NCBI GenBank assembly: GCA_021816925.1 | Contig: JAKAWQ010000002.1 | Location: 166,156 to 230,155, forward strand | Origin: Pseudomonadota bacterium | GTDB lineage: Bacteria; Pseudomonadota; Alphaproteobacteria; Acetobacterales; Acetobacteraceae | Length of the DNA stretch: 64,000 nucleotides | Direction of reading: 5' to 3' | Shown: positions 35,905-44,408 of the stretch, piece by piece | Position numbering within the stretch: the first letter of the stretch is position 1 | Layout: every line of letters starts with the position of its first letter | Notes under the pieces: model-generated | Told to the model about the DNA's origin: nothing | The model's input: the letters and a program-made list of their open reading frames with translations, nothing else | Databases searched by the model: none | Position numbers and translations under genes: made by a program

Positions 35905-37104
35905 ATGTCGGAACACGATCCCCCGGGGCTTGCCGAAGCAACCTCCGCGGAGCTTTCCCTCCGCGTGGCTCTGCGGCCGGCGCCGGACGAGGAGGCGCTC
36001 GGCCGGCAGTGGCGGGAGCTGGAAGCGCGCGCCGATTGCTCTTTCTTCCAAAGCTGGACCTACACCGGCTGCCTGATGGCCGAGCGCTTTCCGGATCCGA
36101 TCCTTCTCGAAGTCCATGCGCGTGACGGCCCGTCGGGGGAGGAGACGCTGGTTGCGCTCGCCCTCTTCAACCGCCGTCGCGGCCGGTTCGGAGCCGAACG
36201 CCTGCTGCTCGGCGAAAGCGGCATCCCCTCCTTCGACTCGGTGTTCATCGAGCACAACGGCCCGCTGATCGCCCGCGGCTTGGCCCCGGCGGTGCTGCCG
36301 CGCCTGCTGCATGCCGCACTCGGGCAGCCGATTCCCCCTGCACGGGTCCCGGCGGCGCGGCGGGTGGTCTACATGAGCGGGGTGGACGGGAAGCTCCTTG
36401 CGGCGGCGCACGCGAGCCGCGCGGCGACGGCGCTCGGGGACACCCGGATTGCCCCGGCGACGGACCTTGCCGGCCTCCGGCGGGACGGGGCGGCGTTCCT
36501 CGATCGGGTGAGCGCCAACACGCGCTACCAGCTCCGCCGCTCGGCGCGCTCTTTTGCCGCGAGCGGTCCGCTTTCGGTCTGCCGTGCCGCGAACGCCGGC
36601 TGCGCGCACCGCTGGCTCGAAGCCCTCGCCGCTCTCCACCAGGAGACCTGGGAGGCGCGCGGCCTGCCGGGCGCCTTCGCCGACGCCAACTTCCGCCGGT
36701 TCCACCACGCCCTGATCGACCGCGGGCTGCCGCGCCGCGAGGTGGACCTGCTCGAGGTCTCGGCCGGCGCGCGCCGGCTTGGCTACCTTCTCAATTTCGT
36801 GTTCCGCGGCACGGTCTATGCCTATCAGAGCGGCTTCGCTTACCGGGCCGCCGGCCGGCACGAGAAGCCCGGCCTCACTTGCCATCACCAGGCGATCGAG
36901 ATGTATCTCGGGGAAGGAATGGACCGGTACGATTTCCTCGGCGGCGCCGAGCGCTACAAGACCAGCCTCTCCGACACGGCGACGGATTTGCACTGGCTCC
37001 TGCTCGCGGCACGTTGGTCCGCACCGGGCGTGCTATTCCGGTTGAAGCAGAGCCGGGACGCAATCGCGGCCGGCGTGAGGGGTCACGCCGGCCGCGGAGT
37101 GTAA
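35905..37104 (+). CDS. GNAT/FemAB-like acyltransferase (BioF2-like, polysaccharide-associated)
   Basis: 399 residues from ATG 35905. The N-terminal half begins with WRELEARADCSFFQSWTYT, typical of proteins annotated as BioF2-like or cellulose-biosynthesis CelD acyltransferases. The C-terminal GNAT core spans about 200-370, with LGYLLNFVFRGTVYAYQSGF and MDRYDFLGGAERYKTSLSD. These enzymes probably acylate sugars or lipids during exopolysaccharide assembly. A PEP-CTERM gene converges on it, and a TGT-N11-ACA motif overlaps its stop codon. A second such enzyme lies at 44359. Confidence 0.75.
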   Translation: MSEHDPPGLAEATSAELSLRVALRPAPDEEALGRQWRELEARADCSFFQSWTYTGCLMAERFPDPILLEVHARDGPSGEETLVALALFNRRRGRFGAERLLLGESGIPSFDSVFIEHNGPLIARGLAPAVLPRLLHAALGQPIPPARVPAARRVVYMSGVDGKLLAAAHASRAATALGDTRIAPATDLAGLRRDGAAFLDRVSANTRYQLRRSARSFAASGPLSVCRAANAGCAHRWLEALAALHQETWEARGLPGAFADANFRRFHHALIDRGLPRREVDLLEVSAGARRLGYLLNFVFRGTVYAYQSGFAYRAAGRHEKPGLTCHHQAIEMYLGEGMDRYDFLGGAERYKTSLSDTATDLHWLLLAARWSAPGVLFRLKQSRDAIAAGVRGHAGRGV

Positions 37105-37116
37105 AATCTTCCGACA
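37100..37116. promoter_or_regulatory. TGT-N11-ACA motif, copy 1
   Basis: TGTAAAATCTTCCGACA, overlapping the acyltransferase stop codon and lying just past the 3' end of the PEP-CTERM gene. Same 17-bp pattern as copies at 37904-37920 and 38137-38153. Because it is downstream of both genes its role, if any, is unclear. Confidence 0.45.
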
Positions 37117-37122
37117 GGAGCT

Positions 37123-37794
37123 TCAGGCGCGGCGGCGGCGGCTCCAGCCGACCAGACCGAGCGCGAAGAGGCCCGTGCCCAGAAGAAACAGAGAGCCCGG
37201 CTCGGGGACGCTCTGCATGGAGATCGTGCCGGCCGCGCTGCCCGCGCCCTTTGCCGTGACCGTAAAGACTTCCGTGAGCGAGTAGGACGAGGTGAACGCC
37301 GGCGTCGGGTCGACCGACGAGGACGATCCGATAGCCGTGAATGATGCCGAATCGAGCTTCGTCCCGAGGCCGTAAAGCGTGTTGGCTGTATCGACATACG
37401 TCGTTTCGCTGACAAGGGTGATCCCGCTCAGTATGAGATTCGTCAGAGCGAACCCGCTCAGCATGTTGTAAGTGCCGAGAGGTGCGGTGACGCCCGTCTC
37501 CGAGGCAAGGACCGTCAGAGTGCCGGCCGTACTGGTTGAAGTGTTGATCGACGAGCTATCCATGTCAGGCTGCGGAAGAGGCGGCGTGCCGGTCGCGGAA
37601 ACCTGGTTGAGAGTAAACGTTCCATACGACCCGCTGAAACTCGCGTTGCCGTTGCCCGACGCGACGGTGGTAATGCTGCCTCCGTTGACGCCTGCCTCTT
37701 GCAACCCGATCGAGACGAGATCCGCGTGCGCCAAAGGCGCCCACGCGAGCGCTGCACCCGAGAGCAGCAATGCTGCGAGAAGTCCCTTCTTCAT
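37123..37794 (-). CDS. PEP-CTERM sorting-domain secreted protein
   Basis: 223 residues. Cleavable signal peptide (MKKGLLAALLLSGAALAWAP, then LAHA before Asp). The central ~170 residues are Ser/Thr/Gly/Asn-rich beta-type sequence without Cys. The C-terminus is the tripartite sorting signal: VPEPGS motif, hydrophobic LFLLGTGLFALGLVGW, basic SRRRRA. Such proteins are processed by exosortase (EpsH/XrtA) and usually go to the surface or polysaccharide matrix. No exosortase is in this window, so it must be elsewhere. A sigma-54 promoter lies 41 bases before the ATG. Ligand or structural role is unknown. Confidence 0.9.
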   Translation of the reverse strand: MKKGLLAALLLSGAALAWAPLAHADLVSIGLQEAGVNGGSITTVASGNGNASFSGSYGTFTLNQVSATGTPPLPQPDMDSSSINTSTSTAGTLTVLASETGVTAPLGTYNMLSGFALTNLILSGITLVSETTYVDTANTLYGLGTKLDSASFTAIGSSSSVDPTPAFTSSYSLTEVFTVTAKGAGSAAGTISMQSVPEPGSLFLLGTGLFALGLVGWSRRRRA

Positions 37795-37834
37795 TGTTGT
37801 CCCCGTTGTTCAAGTGAACCCGATCAATCAGGGA

Positions 37835-37850
37835 AGCAAATCTTGTGCCA
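37835..37850 (-). promoter_or_regulatory. Sigma-54 (RpoN) promoter of the PEP-CTERM gene
   Basis: On the minus strand the sequence is TGGCAC-AAGAT-TTGCT, an exact match to the -24/-12 consensus TGGCAC-N5-TTGCW. The predicted start of transcription is near 37823, giving a leader of about 30 bases. PEP-CTERM genes in other bacteria are known to be driven by RpoN with the PrsK/PrsR two-component system, consistent with this context. I found no second match of this quality among the TGGCAC words I checked in the window. Confidence 0.85.
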
Positions 37851-37903
37851 GTGATTTAAGCTATTGAAAATACACACTCTCGTTTGGAGGGGACCAGGGC
37901 ACT

Positions 37904-37920
37904 TGTAAAATGCTCCGACT
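37904..37920. promoter_or_regulatory. TGT-N11-ACW motif, copy 2 (candidate enhancer site)
   Basis: TGTAAAATGCTCCGACT, about 80-97 bases upstream of the predicted sigma-54 transcription start, the usual distance for an NtrC-type activator site. The final A of the consensus is T here. Confidence 0.55.
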
Positions 37921-38136
37921 CTTTGCCCCGGAAGAGCCGATTTGCCGCCTCGCAGGGAGCCGGAATTCCCCTTTTCCTGCCCCGCCGGAAGCTTCGAGGC
38001 ACCTCTTTGCCATGCCGGCGTGCCCTCCGGAGCCTGCCCGGCGGGGTGATTCGGAGCCTTTAAGTTACTGGCAATACGAGCGTTTCTCCTCTTTCCCGGA
38101 GCCGGCCCCACCGCTCCGGCAAGGTCCGGCAGGATC

Positions 38137-38153
38137 TGTAAAAATCGCCGACA
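38137..38153. promoter_or_regulatory. TGT-N11-ACA motif, copy 3 (candidate enhancer site)
   Basis: TGTAAAAATCGCCGACA, a full TGT-N11-ACA dyad about 315 bases upstream of the PEP-CTERM start. A degenerate fourth copy, TGTAAAACCGCCGGCG, lies at 38285-38300. The remainder of the 37851-38348 gap contains no gene. Confidence 0.5.
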
Positions 38154-38348
38154 TTCGCGGGCCCCACGCCGGCTCGAAGCCGGACCAGACCCCTGCAAAT
38201 TCGTATCGCGACCCGCGAACGCCGCCGACTTTCCCCCAAAACCTGGCGAGGGCTTGGCGCAGGCGAGCGCGCGTGCCCCGAAACTGTAAAACCGCCGGCG
38301 GGGTTTTGGCAGGTTGCCCGGCGCGGCGGGACACGACCTGCCGGCGCG

Positions 38349-39380
38349 TCACCCGCGCCTCTCCCTTCCGTCTTCGAGAAGTATCGCCGCCACGCCACTC
38401 AGCGAAGCGGCCCGGCCGGAGCAAGCGCCGAGAAAGAAGGAAAGATACCGGTCGAGCGTGCCGAGGAACCGCTCGCGCTCGGCAAGGCTCCGAACATAGG
38501 GCGCCGCCCCGGGGAGGAGAGAGGAGCTGTGGTAGGTAAGCATGAAGAGCCGCTCGCCCTGTGCCAGGGCCGCGCGCGTCTGGCGCATCATGTCGTCCAG
38601 CCGATGCCCCTCCGGCGAAAGCCAAAGCCGCTCCAGAAGCCCGAGCCGGGCTGCGATGCCCGGCAAGTGCAGGCGCCGGCCCCAACCGGAGGCGAGATGC
38701 GGAAATAGCACGGACCCGAACTCGGCCAGCCGGCCTGCGAAATGGACGGAAAGGGGAAGCGCCAGCACGCCCTCCTTGGTGACGAACGGAGCAGGCGGAA
38801 GGTGCAGGAAGTCAGGGCCCTCGAAGGGGGAGAAATCGGTGTGCGGCACCACGCTCGCATCGATCCGGTAACCGAGGTCGGCGAGGATCCGGCCTGTCGC
38901 AGGGCCAACGCCGTAACGCCCCGCCTTATAGATATCGGGTCGCCGCCCGAACCCCTCCGCGATGCAATCCGTCAGAGCCGCGAGCTTCGCCCGCTCCTCG
39001 CCAGGCTCGAGGTTGCCAGGATAGGAATGGAAGGCATCGACCGGCCCCCCGGCCGGCGGGTTGACCCAGGGGTGCAGGTGCGCCCCGATCTCGCACCGGC
39101 CGGTCGCCGCGATTCCGCCGAGCACGGCGCGGGCGGGCGCTGACGCGGCCACCGGGTAGTCGATCACATAGGTCGGCACGAGCCCGTGGCGGTCGAAGAT
39201 CGCTTGGGCAAGCGGCTGGTTCAGGATGTTCGCGGTCGATGTGGCGGCCGGGTTGAACGGGGCGGACCAGTCGAACTCCTCTTCGGTGTCGATCACCGCA
39301 ATCAGGGTTGGCGGGTTGTCCTCGGGCAGGGAAAGCCGCCGGCCGACGGTGAACACGCTGCCGGCGCGCCGGCGCCTCAC
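38349..39380 (-). CDS. Polysaccharide deacetylase-family protein (WalW-like)
   Basis: 343 residues, NodB-type (beta/alpha) barrel variant. LIAVIDTEEEFDW carries the metal-binding Asp and IGAHLHPWVNPP the His pair. YKAGRYGVGPATGRIL and MLTYHSSSLLPG supply later motifs. WalW-like proteins occur in sugar and lipopolysaccharide clusters and probably deacetylate or otherwise process surface glycans. Its start overlaps the stop of the ATP-grasp/phosphatase gene by four bases, so the two are translated together. Confidence 0.82.
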   Translation of the reverse strand: MRRRRAGSVFTVGRRLSLPEDNPPTLIAVIDTEEEFDWSAPFNPAATSTANILNQPLAQAIFDRHGLVPTYVIDYPVAASAPARAVLGGIAATGRCEIGAHLHPWVNPPAGGPVDAFHSYPGNLEPGEERAKLAALTDCIAEGFGRRPDIYKAGRYGVGPATGRILADLGYRIDASVVPHTDFSPFEGPDFLHLPPAPFVTKEGVLALPLSVHFAGRLAEFGSVLFPHLASGWGRRLHLPGIAARLGLLERLWLSPEGHRLDDMMRQTRAALAQGERLFMLTYHSSSLLPGAAPYVRSLAERERFLGTLDRYLSFFLGACSGRAASLSGVAAILLEDGRERRG

Positions 39381-41212
39381 GTCCTCTGGCCCTCTTCAAT
39401 TGCGGCCGCCAGCGACTTCACCGCCGTCGCGATCACGGCGTAGGTCCGTTCGAATGTCGCGAGATCGCCACCGTCCGGATCGGCGATCTCGCGCGGCCCG
39501 CTCCGGCCATCGAGGAAGCTCCCCAGCATGACCGTCCGGTCCAGGAGTCCGGGATAGCGCGCAAGGAGATCAACGCGATTGCGCTGGTCGAAGACGACGG
39601 CAAGGTTTGCCTCCGCCGCCAACCGCTCCGAGAAATAGAGGGAGCGGTGCTTGCTGAGATCGACCCCAAGCCCTTCGGCGGCGGCGATCGCCGGTTGCGG
39701 CGAGCAGGCGCCTTCCCGCGGCAGCATCCCCGCCGCAACGATGGCAATCCCCGGCATGCGGCCGGCGAGCCGCCTGCGCAGCAACTCCGCGGCAACCGGA
39801 CTTCGGCAGATGTTGCCCTGGCACAACATCACCACCGTGGCCCGTCCGCCGCGCCAGCGTCGCGCAAGCTTCTTCACCTTCTCCCGATCGCGCCAGCCAA
39901 GCAGCAACCGGCTCCCGGGCAACCTCCGCAGAAGGCGTGATGCCGCCCCCTTCGCTTCCCTCCGGATTTCGCTAATCCCCGGGCGCGGGTCATCGGCGAC
40001 CAGCACATCGAGATGTTCCCGCCCGACGAGCAGGCGGCCGAATTCGCTCCCGGCCGCTGCAAGGTGCCGGATCATTGCAATCGGGCTCGATCTCCGCTCG
40101 CGTGCCTCGGCCAGAATCTGCCGCGCGTCCGGCATCAGGTTGCGCCCGTAGATTCCCGCCGGGTACGCCACGGGCGGCGTTTCCTCGCCGGCCACGAGGA
40201 GCCGGTACCAGCGGAGCGGAAAGTCAACCCCGAGCGCGACCGCGAGAGGCATCGATCCCCAGGGCCGCGCATTGACCTCGAGGAGGATCCACTGCCCCGA
40301 GCCGGGAGCAATCTTGAACTCGAACATCGCAACCCCGGTGAATGCGACGGCCGCCGTCATCCGCTCGACCGCACCCAGCAGATCCGGCGCCAAGGGTCGG
40401 CTGACGCGGTAGAACCCTGCGCCGCCGCGCTCGCGCGCGCGGCTGTGCTGGAACGCCTGCAGGACCCGGCCGCGGCTTGCCAGGATGCTGATCCCGGCGC
40501 CCCGGCCCGCGAAGTAGCTCTCTGCCAGGGTGGCCACCTCTCCGACTGCGAAGAGCGCCGCGGCCAGCCCTGCCTCATGCTCGTAAATCTCCACCCGCGC
40601 ACGTGTATGGAGCGCCTCGAGCCGGAAGGATCGGGCGGGCTTGAGAACCAGCGGCAGGCCGAACTCGGCAATCAGGTTCGCTGCCCGATCCTCCGGGGTG
40701 ATGCGGCGGCCCGGCGCCACGGGAACACCGCACGAAGTGGCGAGTTCGCGCGTCTTTTCCTTGTCGAACAGCACGGCGAGCGCGGGCGGATCGGGCAAGG
40801 CGAGCCGGGTCAGGCCGGCAAAGCGTCCGCGGTGCCGGTCGAATGGCAGGATCGTCCGCTCGTCGCACGGGACGACAAGGTCGAACGACCTGCTCCGAAG
40901 CAGCGCCGCGACCTCCTGGCACCATTCCTCGCCACCGCCGAGATAGGGCGGCAGCCGGTGCGCCGCGGAAAGGTATCGCGAGGCGAGCGCGGGAGAGGCG
41001 AAATCGCCGGGTACCGCATGCACCTCGACGCCCCCTCGACCGAGGGAGCGGACAATGGCCAGGAAGCTTCGCGTGTCATCTCCCAGCACCAGCACGCTGC
41101 CCTGACCCTTCAAGGCGCGGCCTCCCGGCCCGTACGATTGCGCGCTCCCGCGGAGCAAGAGGGGGACGCGGGCAGCATTGCTCCCATGCCGCCGCTCCCG
41201 CCGTTCCCGCAT
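39377..41212 (-). CDS. ATP-grasp domain fused to low-molecular-weight protein tyrosine phosphatase
   Basis: Up to 611 residues. An ATP-grasp domain (about 40-400): SVLVLGDDTRSFLAIVRSLG resembles the N-terminal fold, LPLVLKPARSF and later WILLEVNARPWGSMPLA the ATP and Mg sites. A C-terminal LMW-PTP domain (about 455-611) has VVMLCQGNICRSPVAAELL with catalytic Cys464 in C-x5-R and the acid loop ADPDGGD. LMW phosphatases in capsule loci control tyrosine-kinase copolymerases. The start is uncertain: ATG 41212 or TTG 41113 (578 residues). Lies between the deacetylase and a glycosyltransferase on the same strand. Confidence 0.82.
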   Translation of the reverse strand: MRERRERRHGSNAARVPLLLRGSAQSYGPGGRALKGQGSVLVLGDDTRSFLAIVRSLGRGGVEVHAVPGDFASPALASRYLSAAHRLPPYLGGGEEWCQEVAALLRSRSFDLVVPCDERTILPFDRHRGRFAGLTRLALPDPPALAVLFDKEKTRELATSCGVPVAPGRRITPEDRAANLIAEFGLPLVLKPARSFRLEALHTRARVEIYEHEAGLAAALFAVGEVATLAESYFAGRGAGISILASRGRVLQAFQHSRARERGGAGFYRVSRPLAPDLLGAVERMTAAVAFTGVAMFEFKIAPGSGQWILLEVNARPWGSMPLAVALGVDFPLRWYRLLVAGEETPPVAYPAGIYGRNLMPDARQILAEARERRSSPIAMIRHLAAAGSEFGRLLVGREHLDVLVADDPRPGISEIRREAKGAASRLLRRLPGSRLLLGWRDREKVKKLARRWRGGRATVVMLCQGNICRSPVAAELLRRRLAGRMPGIAIVAAGMLPREGACSPQPAIAAAEGLGVDLSKHRSLYFSERLAAEANLAVVFDQRNRVDLLARYPGLLDRTVMLGSFLDGRSGPREIADPDGGDLATFERTYAVIATAVKSLAAAIEEGQRT

Positions 41213-41325
41213 AGCCGCCGTTGCGCGGGCATTGAAGATGACCCGTCCCTCCGCGCCCCCACGCCTCCCATTAACGCAATCGTGCAGTGCCGCAAACCGC
41301 GGCGCCTTCCGTGCCCGCCGGCCCG

Positions 41326-42300
41326 TCAGCGCCCGCCGAGCGCCCGCAGCGAAAGCCAGGCCGTGTAACCGGCCCATTTCACGCCCGGTCCCGCACCCAG
41401 GCCCTGGCGCGCGTACCAGGCGGCCTCCCGTCTTCGTCCCGCGGCAGCGAGCGCCTCGGCGATTCTCTTCACCGCGTACGCCTTGTGTTGCCTTCCGTGC
41501 GCTCGGATCCCTGGATGCCGGGCGAACAGCGCCGCGCGGTCGAGCACGCGGATCTGGAAGAGCCGCCGCTCCAGTTCGGAGATCACAGTCGTCATGTTCG
41601 CGGTCCCGGCCGGATCGGGGATGTTGTGGCGCGCCACCGTCACCGGCAGAAATCGCATCACCGCCGCCCGGTCGATCAGGCGGAGATAGAGATCTCGGTC
41701 GCATTCCCAGCGGATCGTCTCGTCCATGCCGCCGACCGCGTGATAGAGCGCGCGGCGCACGATGAGCGTGTTGAGGTGGCAGAACCCGTGGCTCCGCAGA
41801 AGTTCATCGACCGTCACCGTGTAGACGCCATGGGTATCCGGCGCTTTCCCTCGGCTGGCCAGGATTTCCGGCAGATCCTCGATCCAGATCGGCCCGGGCC
41901 GCGGCTCGCCCTTGAGGAAGGCGGCCTGGTTCGTCATGACGAGGTCCGGCGCATCCTTCGTCGCCGCGATCATCGTCTGCACGCGCGCGAGATGGTCCTC
42001 GTCGGTCCAGCAATCGTCGTCGTCGAGGAAACAGAGATAGGGCGCGGTTGCCGCCGCAGCCCCGATGTTGATCGCGTAGCTCTGTCCATGGCCATTGGGC
42101 CGCTCGATCAGGGCGAACGGGCGCACCCGTGCGCCGCCGGCATCGCGCAGGATGGCATCGTACGCGGGCTGATGCACGGCGGCGGAACCGTCGTTGACGA
42201 CGATGATCTCGACCTCCCGGCAGGACTGCGCCAGTACCGACGCGAGAGCGCGCCCGAAAAGCGCCGGACGGTTGCGTGTCGGAATGATGACCGAGAACAT
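41326..42300 (-). CDS. Family 2 glycosyltransferase
   Basis: 324 residues. MFSVIIPTRNRPALFGRALA opens the GT-A fold, and VNDGSA and FLDDDDCWTDEDHLARVQ contain the nucleotide-sugar and metal-binding Asp residues. There are no membrane spans apart from a C-terminal amphipathic region, so it acts at the cytoplasmic face. Thirty-three bases separate it from the upstream sulfotransferase gene; they likely share a transcript. Donor and acceptor are unknown; the neighbourhood implies exopolysaccharide or glycoprotein synthesis. Confidence 0.9.
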   Translation of the reverse strand: MFSVIIPTRNRPALFGRALASVLAQSCREVEIIVVNDGSAAVHQPAYDAILRDAGGARVRPFALIERPNGHGQSYAINIGAAAATAPYLCFLDDDDCWTDEDHLARVQTMIAATKDAPDLVMTNQAAFLKGEPRPGPIWIEDLPEILASRGKAPDTHGVYTVTVDELLRSHGFCHLNTLIVRRALYHAVGGMDETIRWECDRDLYLRLIDRAAVMRFLPVTVARHNIPDPAGTANMTTVISELERRLFQIRVLDRAALFARHPGIRAHGRQHKAYAVKRIAEALAAAGRRREAAWYARQGLGAGPGVKWAGYTAWLSLRALGGR

Positions 42301-42333
42301 GACGGCAGATGCTCCCCCGGGGTGATCGGGCGC

Positions 42334-43098
42334 TCACTCCTCGGACGAGCGATGGATATGCGCGTCCACGTGTACCTGTTCGTGGACGGGAATCCCGCAA
42401 TACTCCAAAAGCTCGGTCTGAAAATTGGCTTCACCCAGGAATTCCGTATCGACGACACGGAAAACCTCACCCAGCTTCTGCCCCAAGATCTCGGCCTGCT
42501 CGTAGTAATAGTCCCAATACATGCCGACGGCCTCGCGCTTTGTCTTCGCTGCAAACTTGGGGAAGCATTTGTCCCAAACGGGATCCTTCTGCCATCGGCT
42601 TCCGTCATGATCCATCCAGAAGTTCCGTGACTCGTGGTATCGCTCCCGCGTGATCAGGCTGGAAATCCTGTCAGCAATTCTCTTTGAACGCCAGCGTTCC
42701 ACCGCGGATTTGCGCATCCAGCTCTGGATCGTCTCCTCTCTGTCTCGGCGTAGGCAGACAAAGCGGATATTGGGATTGTGGCGAGTGAGCCGCTCCACAT
42801 AGGTGAGATAGTAGAAGGCAATGTCCCCGATCATCCGGACCCGCTGCATCCGGCAAAGCTGGTCGTACGCCTTGGCCGCGACGCCACGCGAGAGATCGAC
42901 CGTGAGCATTGCCGGGTCGCCGCCGTCGAGAATTTTCTGGAACTCGTCGATCGTATTCAGGAACGGCCGCGGCGTCCCGGAAAACCGCACTGCGGATGGG
43001 TTCATCTCGTGGAAGCAGAGCGCGTCCCTTTGCGCATTCAGGAGCTTGGCAAGCGAGGCGGTCCCCGACCGCCCGCTGCCGAGACCGATCACGATCAT
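42334..43098 (-). CDS. Sulfotransferase-family protein
   Basis: 254 residues from ATG 43098, which follows GAGGGGACC. MIVIGLGSGRSGTASLAKLL contains the 5'-phosphosulfate-binding loop for PAPS, and RFVCLRRDREETIQSWMRKS the 3'-phosphate-binding Arg/Ser segment. The C-terminal part (residues 170-254) has many aromatic residues. It probably sulfates a sugar of the polysaccharide made by the neighbouring glycosyltransferases, or a lipid carrier. The frame extended to 43203 is not supported. Confidence 0.8.
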   Translation of the reverse strand: MIVIGLGSGRSGTASLAKLLNAQRDALCFHEMNPSAVRFSGTPRPFLNTIDEFQKILDGGDPAMLTVDLSRGVAAKAYDQLCRMQRVRMIGDIAFYYLTYVERLTRHNPNIRFVCLRRDREETIQSWMRKSAVERWRSKRIADRISSLITRERYHESRNFWMDHDGSRWQKDPVWDKCFPKFAAKTKREAVGMYWDYYYEQAEILGQKLGEVFRVVDTEFLGEANFQTELLEYCGIPVHEQVHVDAHIHRSSEE

Positions 43099-43667
43099 CG
43101 GTTGGTCCCCTCGACAATCCGCCGCTTCATGCGCCCGCTGCATTACGTCGCAATGAATACCCCTCGGCATTTCCGCAGGGAAAACCCAGAGGGTTCGCCG
43201 CAAATCGCTTTGTGGTGAGTCTCGCTGCGGCGTGACTTCGTGCGCCAGGTCCGCCTGGTGTACTGCCCCTGAAGTTCGCTGCCCTTTGCAGTGAACGTAG
43301 GGGATAAAGAGGCCACTGAAAACAAAGGGCTGGTGTCCCGATACCGACGATTCGCCATGCCAAGGAACTTCGGAATCGGGACAGTATCTTCAACACGCAT
43401 GCGCAACCCCGGGGCGCCGAAAGTCCCGCTGATGGCCACCCCTCTTGGACCACGCGTGGAACGCTGTATTTTCAATTTTCTGTGATGCTTTTGGGTTGAC
43501 CGCCCCGATCGTGAGCCGGATGGCACGTGGAGGAGCGGGCACCCCCGCGCCAAATTCGTCCGCCTGCCTCGCAATCCCGGCGGACTTTGCGCATGCTGGC
43601 CTGCCAGCGCGGAGGGCGAGAAGGTCGTCTGCGCGTGGCCCGATCGTCTGGTGGGACTGTTTGCCGA
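43099..43667. other. Intergenic stretch between divergent polysaccharide units
   Basis: About 570 bp, less GC-rich than the genes on either side, between the minus-strand sulfotransferase and the plus-strand YdcF gene. It should hold both promoters. No clear sigma-70 or sigma-54 site, no TGT-N11-ACA copy and no gene was recognised. Confidence 0.4.
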
Positions 43668-44408
43668 ATGTCTCTCGATCCTTTTGCGACGGCCGCAGTC
43701 GTGCCGCCCCTCGCGATCCTGCCGCTTCCGATTGTGGGCGCCCTGATTGGCTGGCGGTGGCACAGAGCCGGCTTCGCAATCGCCGCGCTCGGTGGCCTTT
43801 TGCTGACCCTGCTGTCCATGCCCGCGGTCGGCATCCCGCTGCTCGTTTCACTCGAGCACGGGCTTCCCCTCGCACCGCCCGCCCGCGCACCACCCCAAGC
43901 CATTGTGATCCTTGGCGCCGATGTCTCCCACGGTGCCGGTCCAAACCCCTTCGGGGTCGGGCCTCTCACGCTCGAGCGGTTGGCTGCGGGCAGCGCGCTC
44001 TATAGACGCGTGCACTTGCCCATCCTGGTCACGGGCGGCAAACCCTATCCGGGGAATGATCCCTCGCTCGCAAGGCGGATGGCCAAAGTGCTGGTCCAGA
44101 ATTTCCGCGTGCCGGTCACCTGGGAGGAGCGCCGTTCGGCCAACACCTGGCAGAACGCGGCCTTCAGCGCGCCGATTCTGGCCCGACAGGGCATCCGCTC
44201 GATCTATCTCGTAACCCACGCCTGGCACATGCGCCGCGCAATCTACTGTTTCCGCCATTTTGGACTCTCCGTCACTGCCGCGCCGGTGCGACTGGACTTT
44301 ATCTCCTTCGACGTTTCACAATTGGCGCCGAGCATTTCGGGCTGGGAAGATTCCTATTATGCCTTCCACGAATGGATCGGCCTTGTCTGGTATCACCTCC
44401 GTTACTGA
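43668..44408 (+). CDS. YdcF/DUF218-family membrane protein
   Basis: 246 residues. Two N-terminal transmembrane segments (LAILPLPIVGALIGWRW and AIAALGGLLLTLLSMPAVG) are followed by the DUF218 domain: QAIVILGADVSHG, PILVTGGKPYPGND, EERRSANTWQNAAFSAPIL and YLVTHAWHMRRAIYCFRHFG. Members such as ElyC/SanA affect envelope polysaccharide and lipid-carrier recycling. Position at the head of the plus-strand unit acyltransferase-GT4-GT4-epimerase suggests an envelope role. The next gene starts inside its 3' end. Confidence 0.87.
   Translation: MSLDPFATAAVVPPLAILPLPIVGALIGWRWHRAGFAIAALGGLLLTLLSMPAVGIPLLVSLEHGLPLAPPARAPPQAIVILGADVSHGAGPNPFGVGPLTLERLAAGSALYRRVHLPILVTGGKPYPGNDPSLARRMAKVLVQNFRVPVTWEERRSANTWQNAAFSAPILARQGIRSIYLVTHAWHMRRAIYCFRHFGLSVTAAPVRLDFISFDVSQLAPSISGWEDSYYAFHEWIGLVWYHLRY

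Noticed and set aside
43204..43667. Frames extending the YdcF gene upstream to 43527
   Set aside because: The added residues are not membrane or domain sequence; ATG 43668 directly begins the conserved protein.
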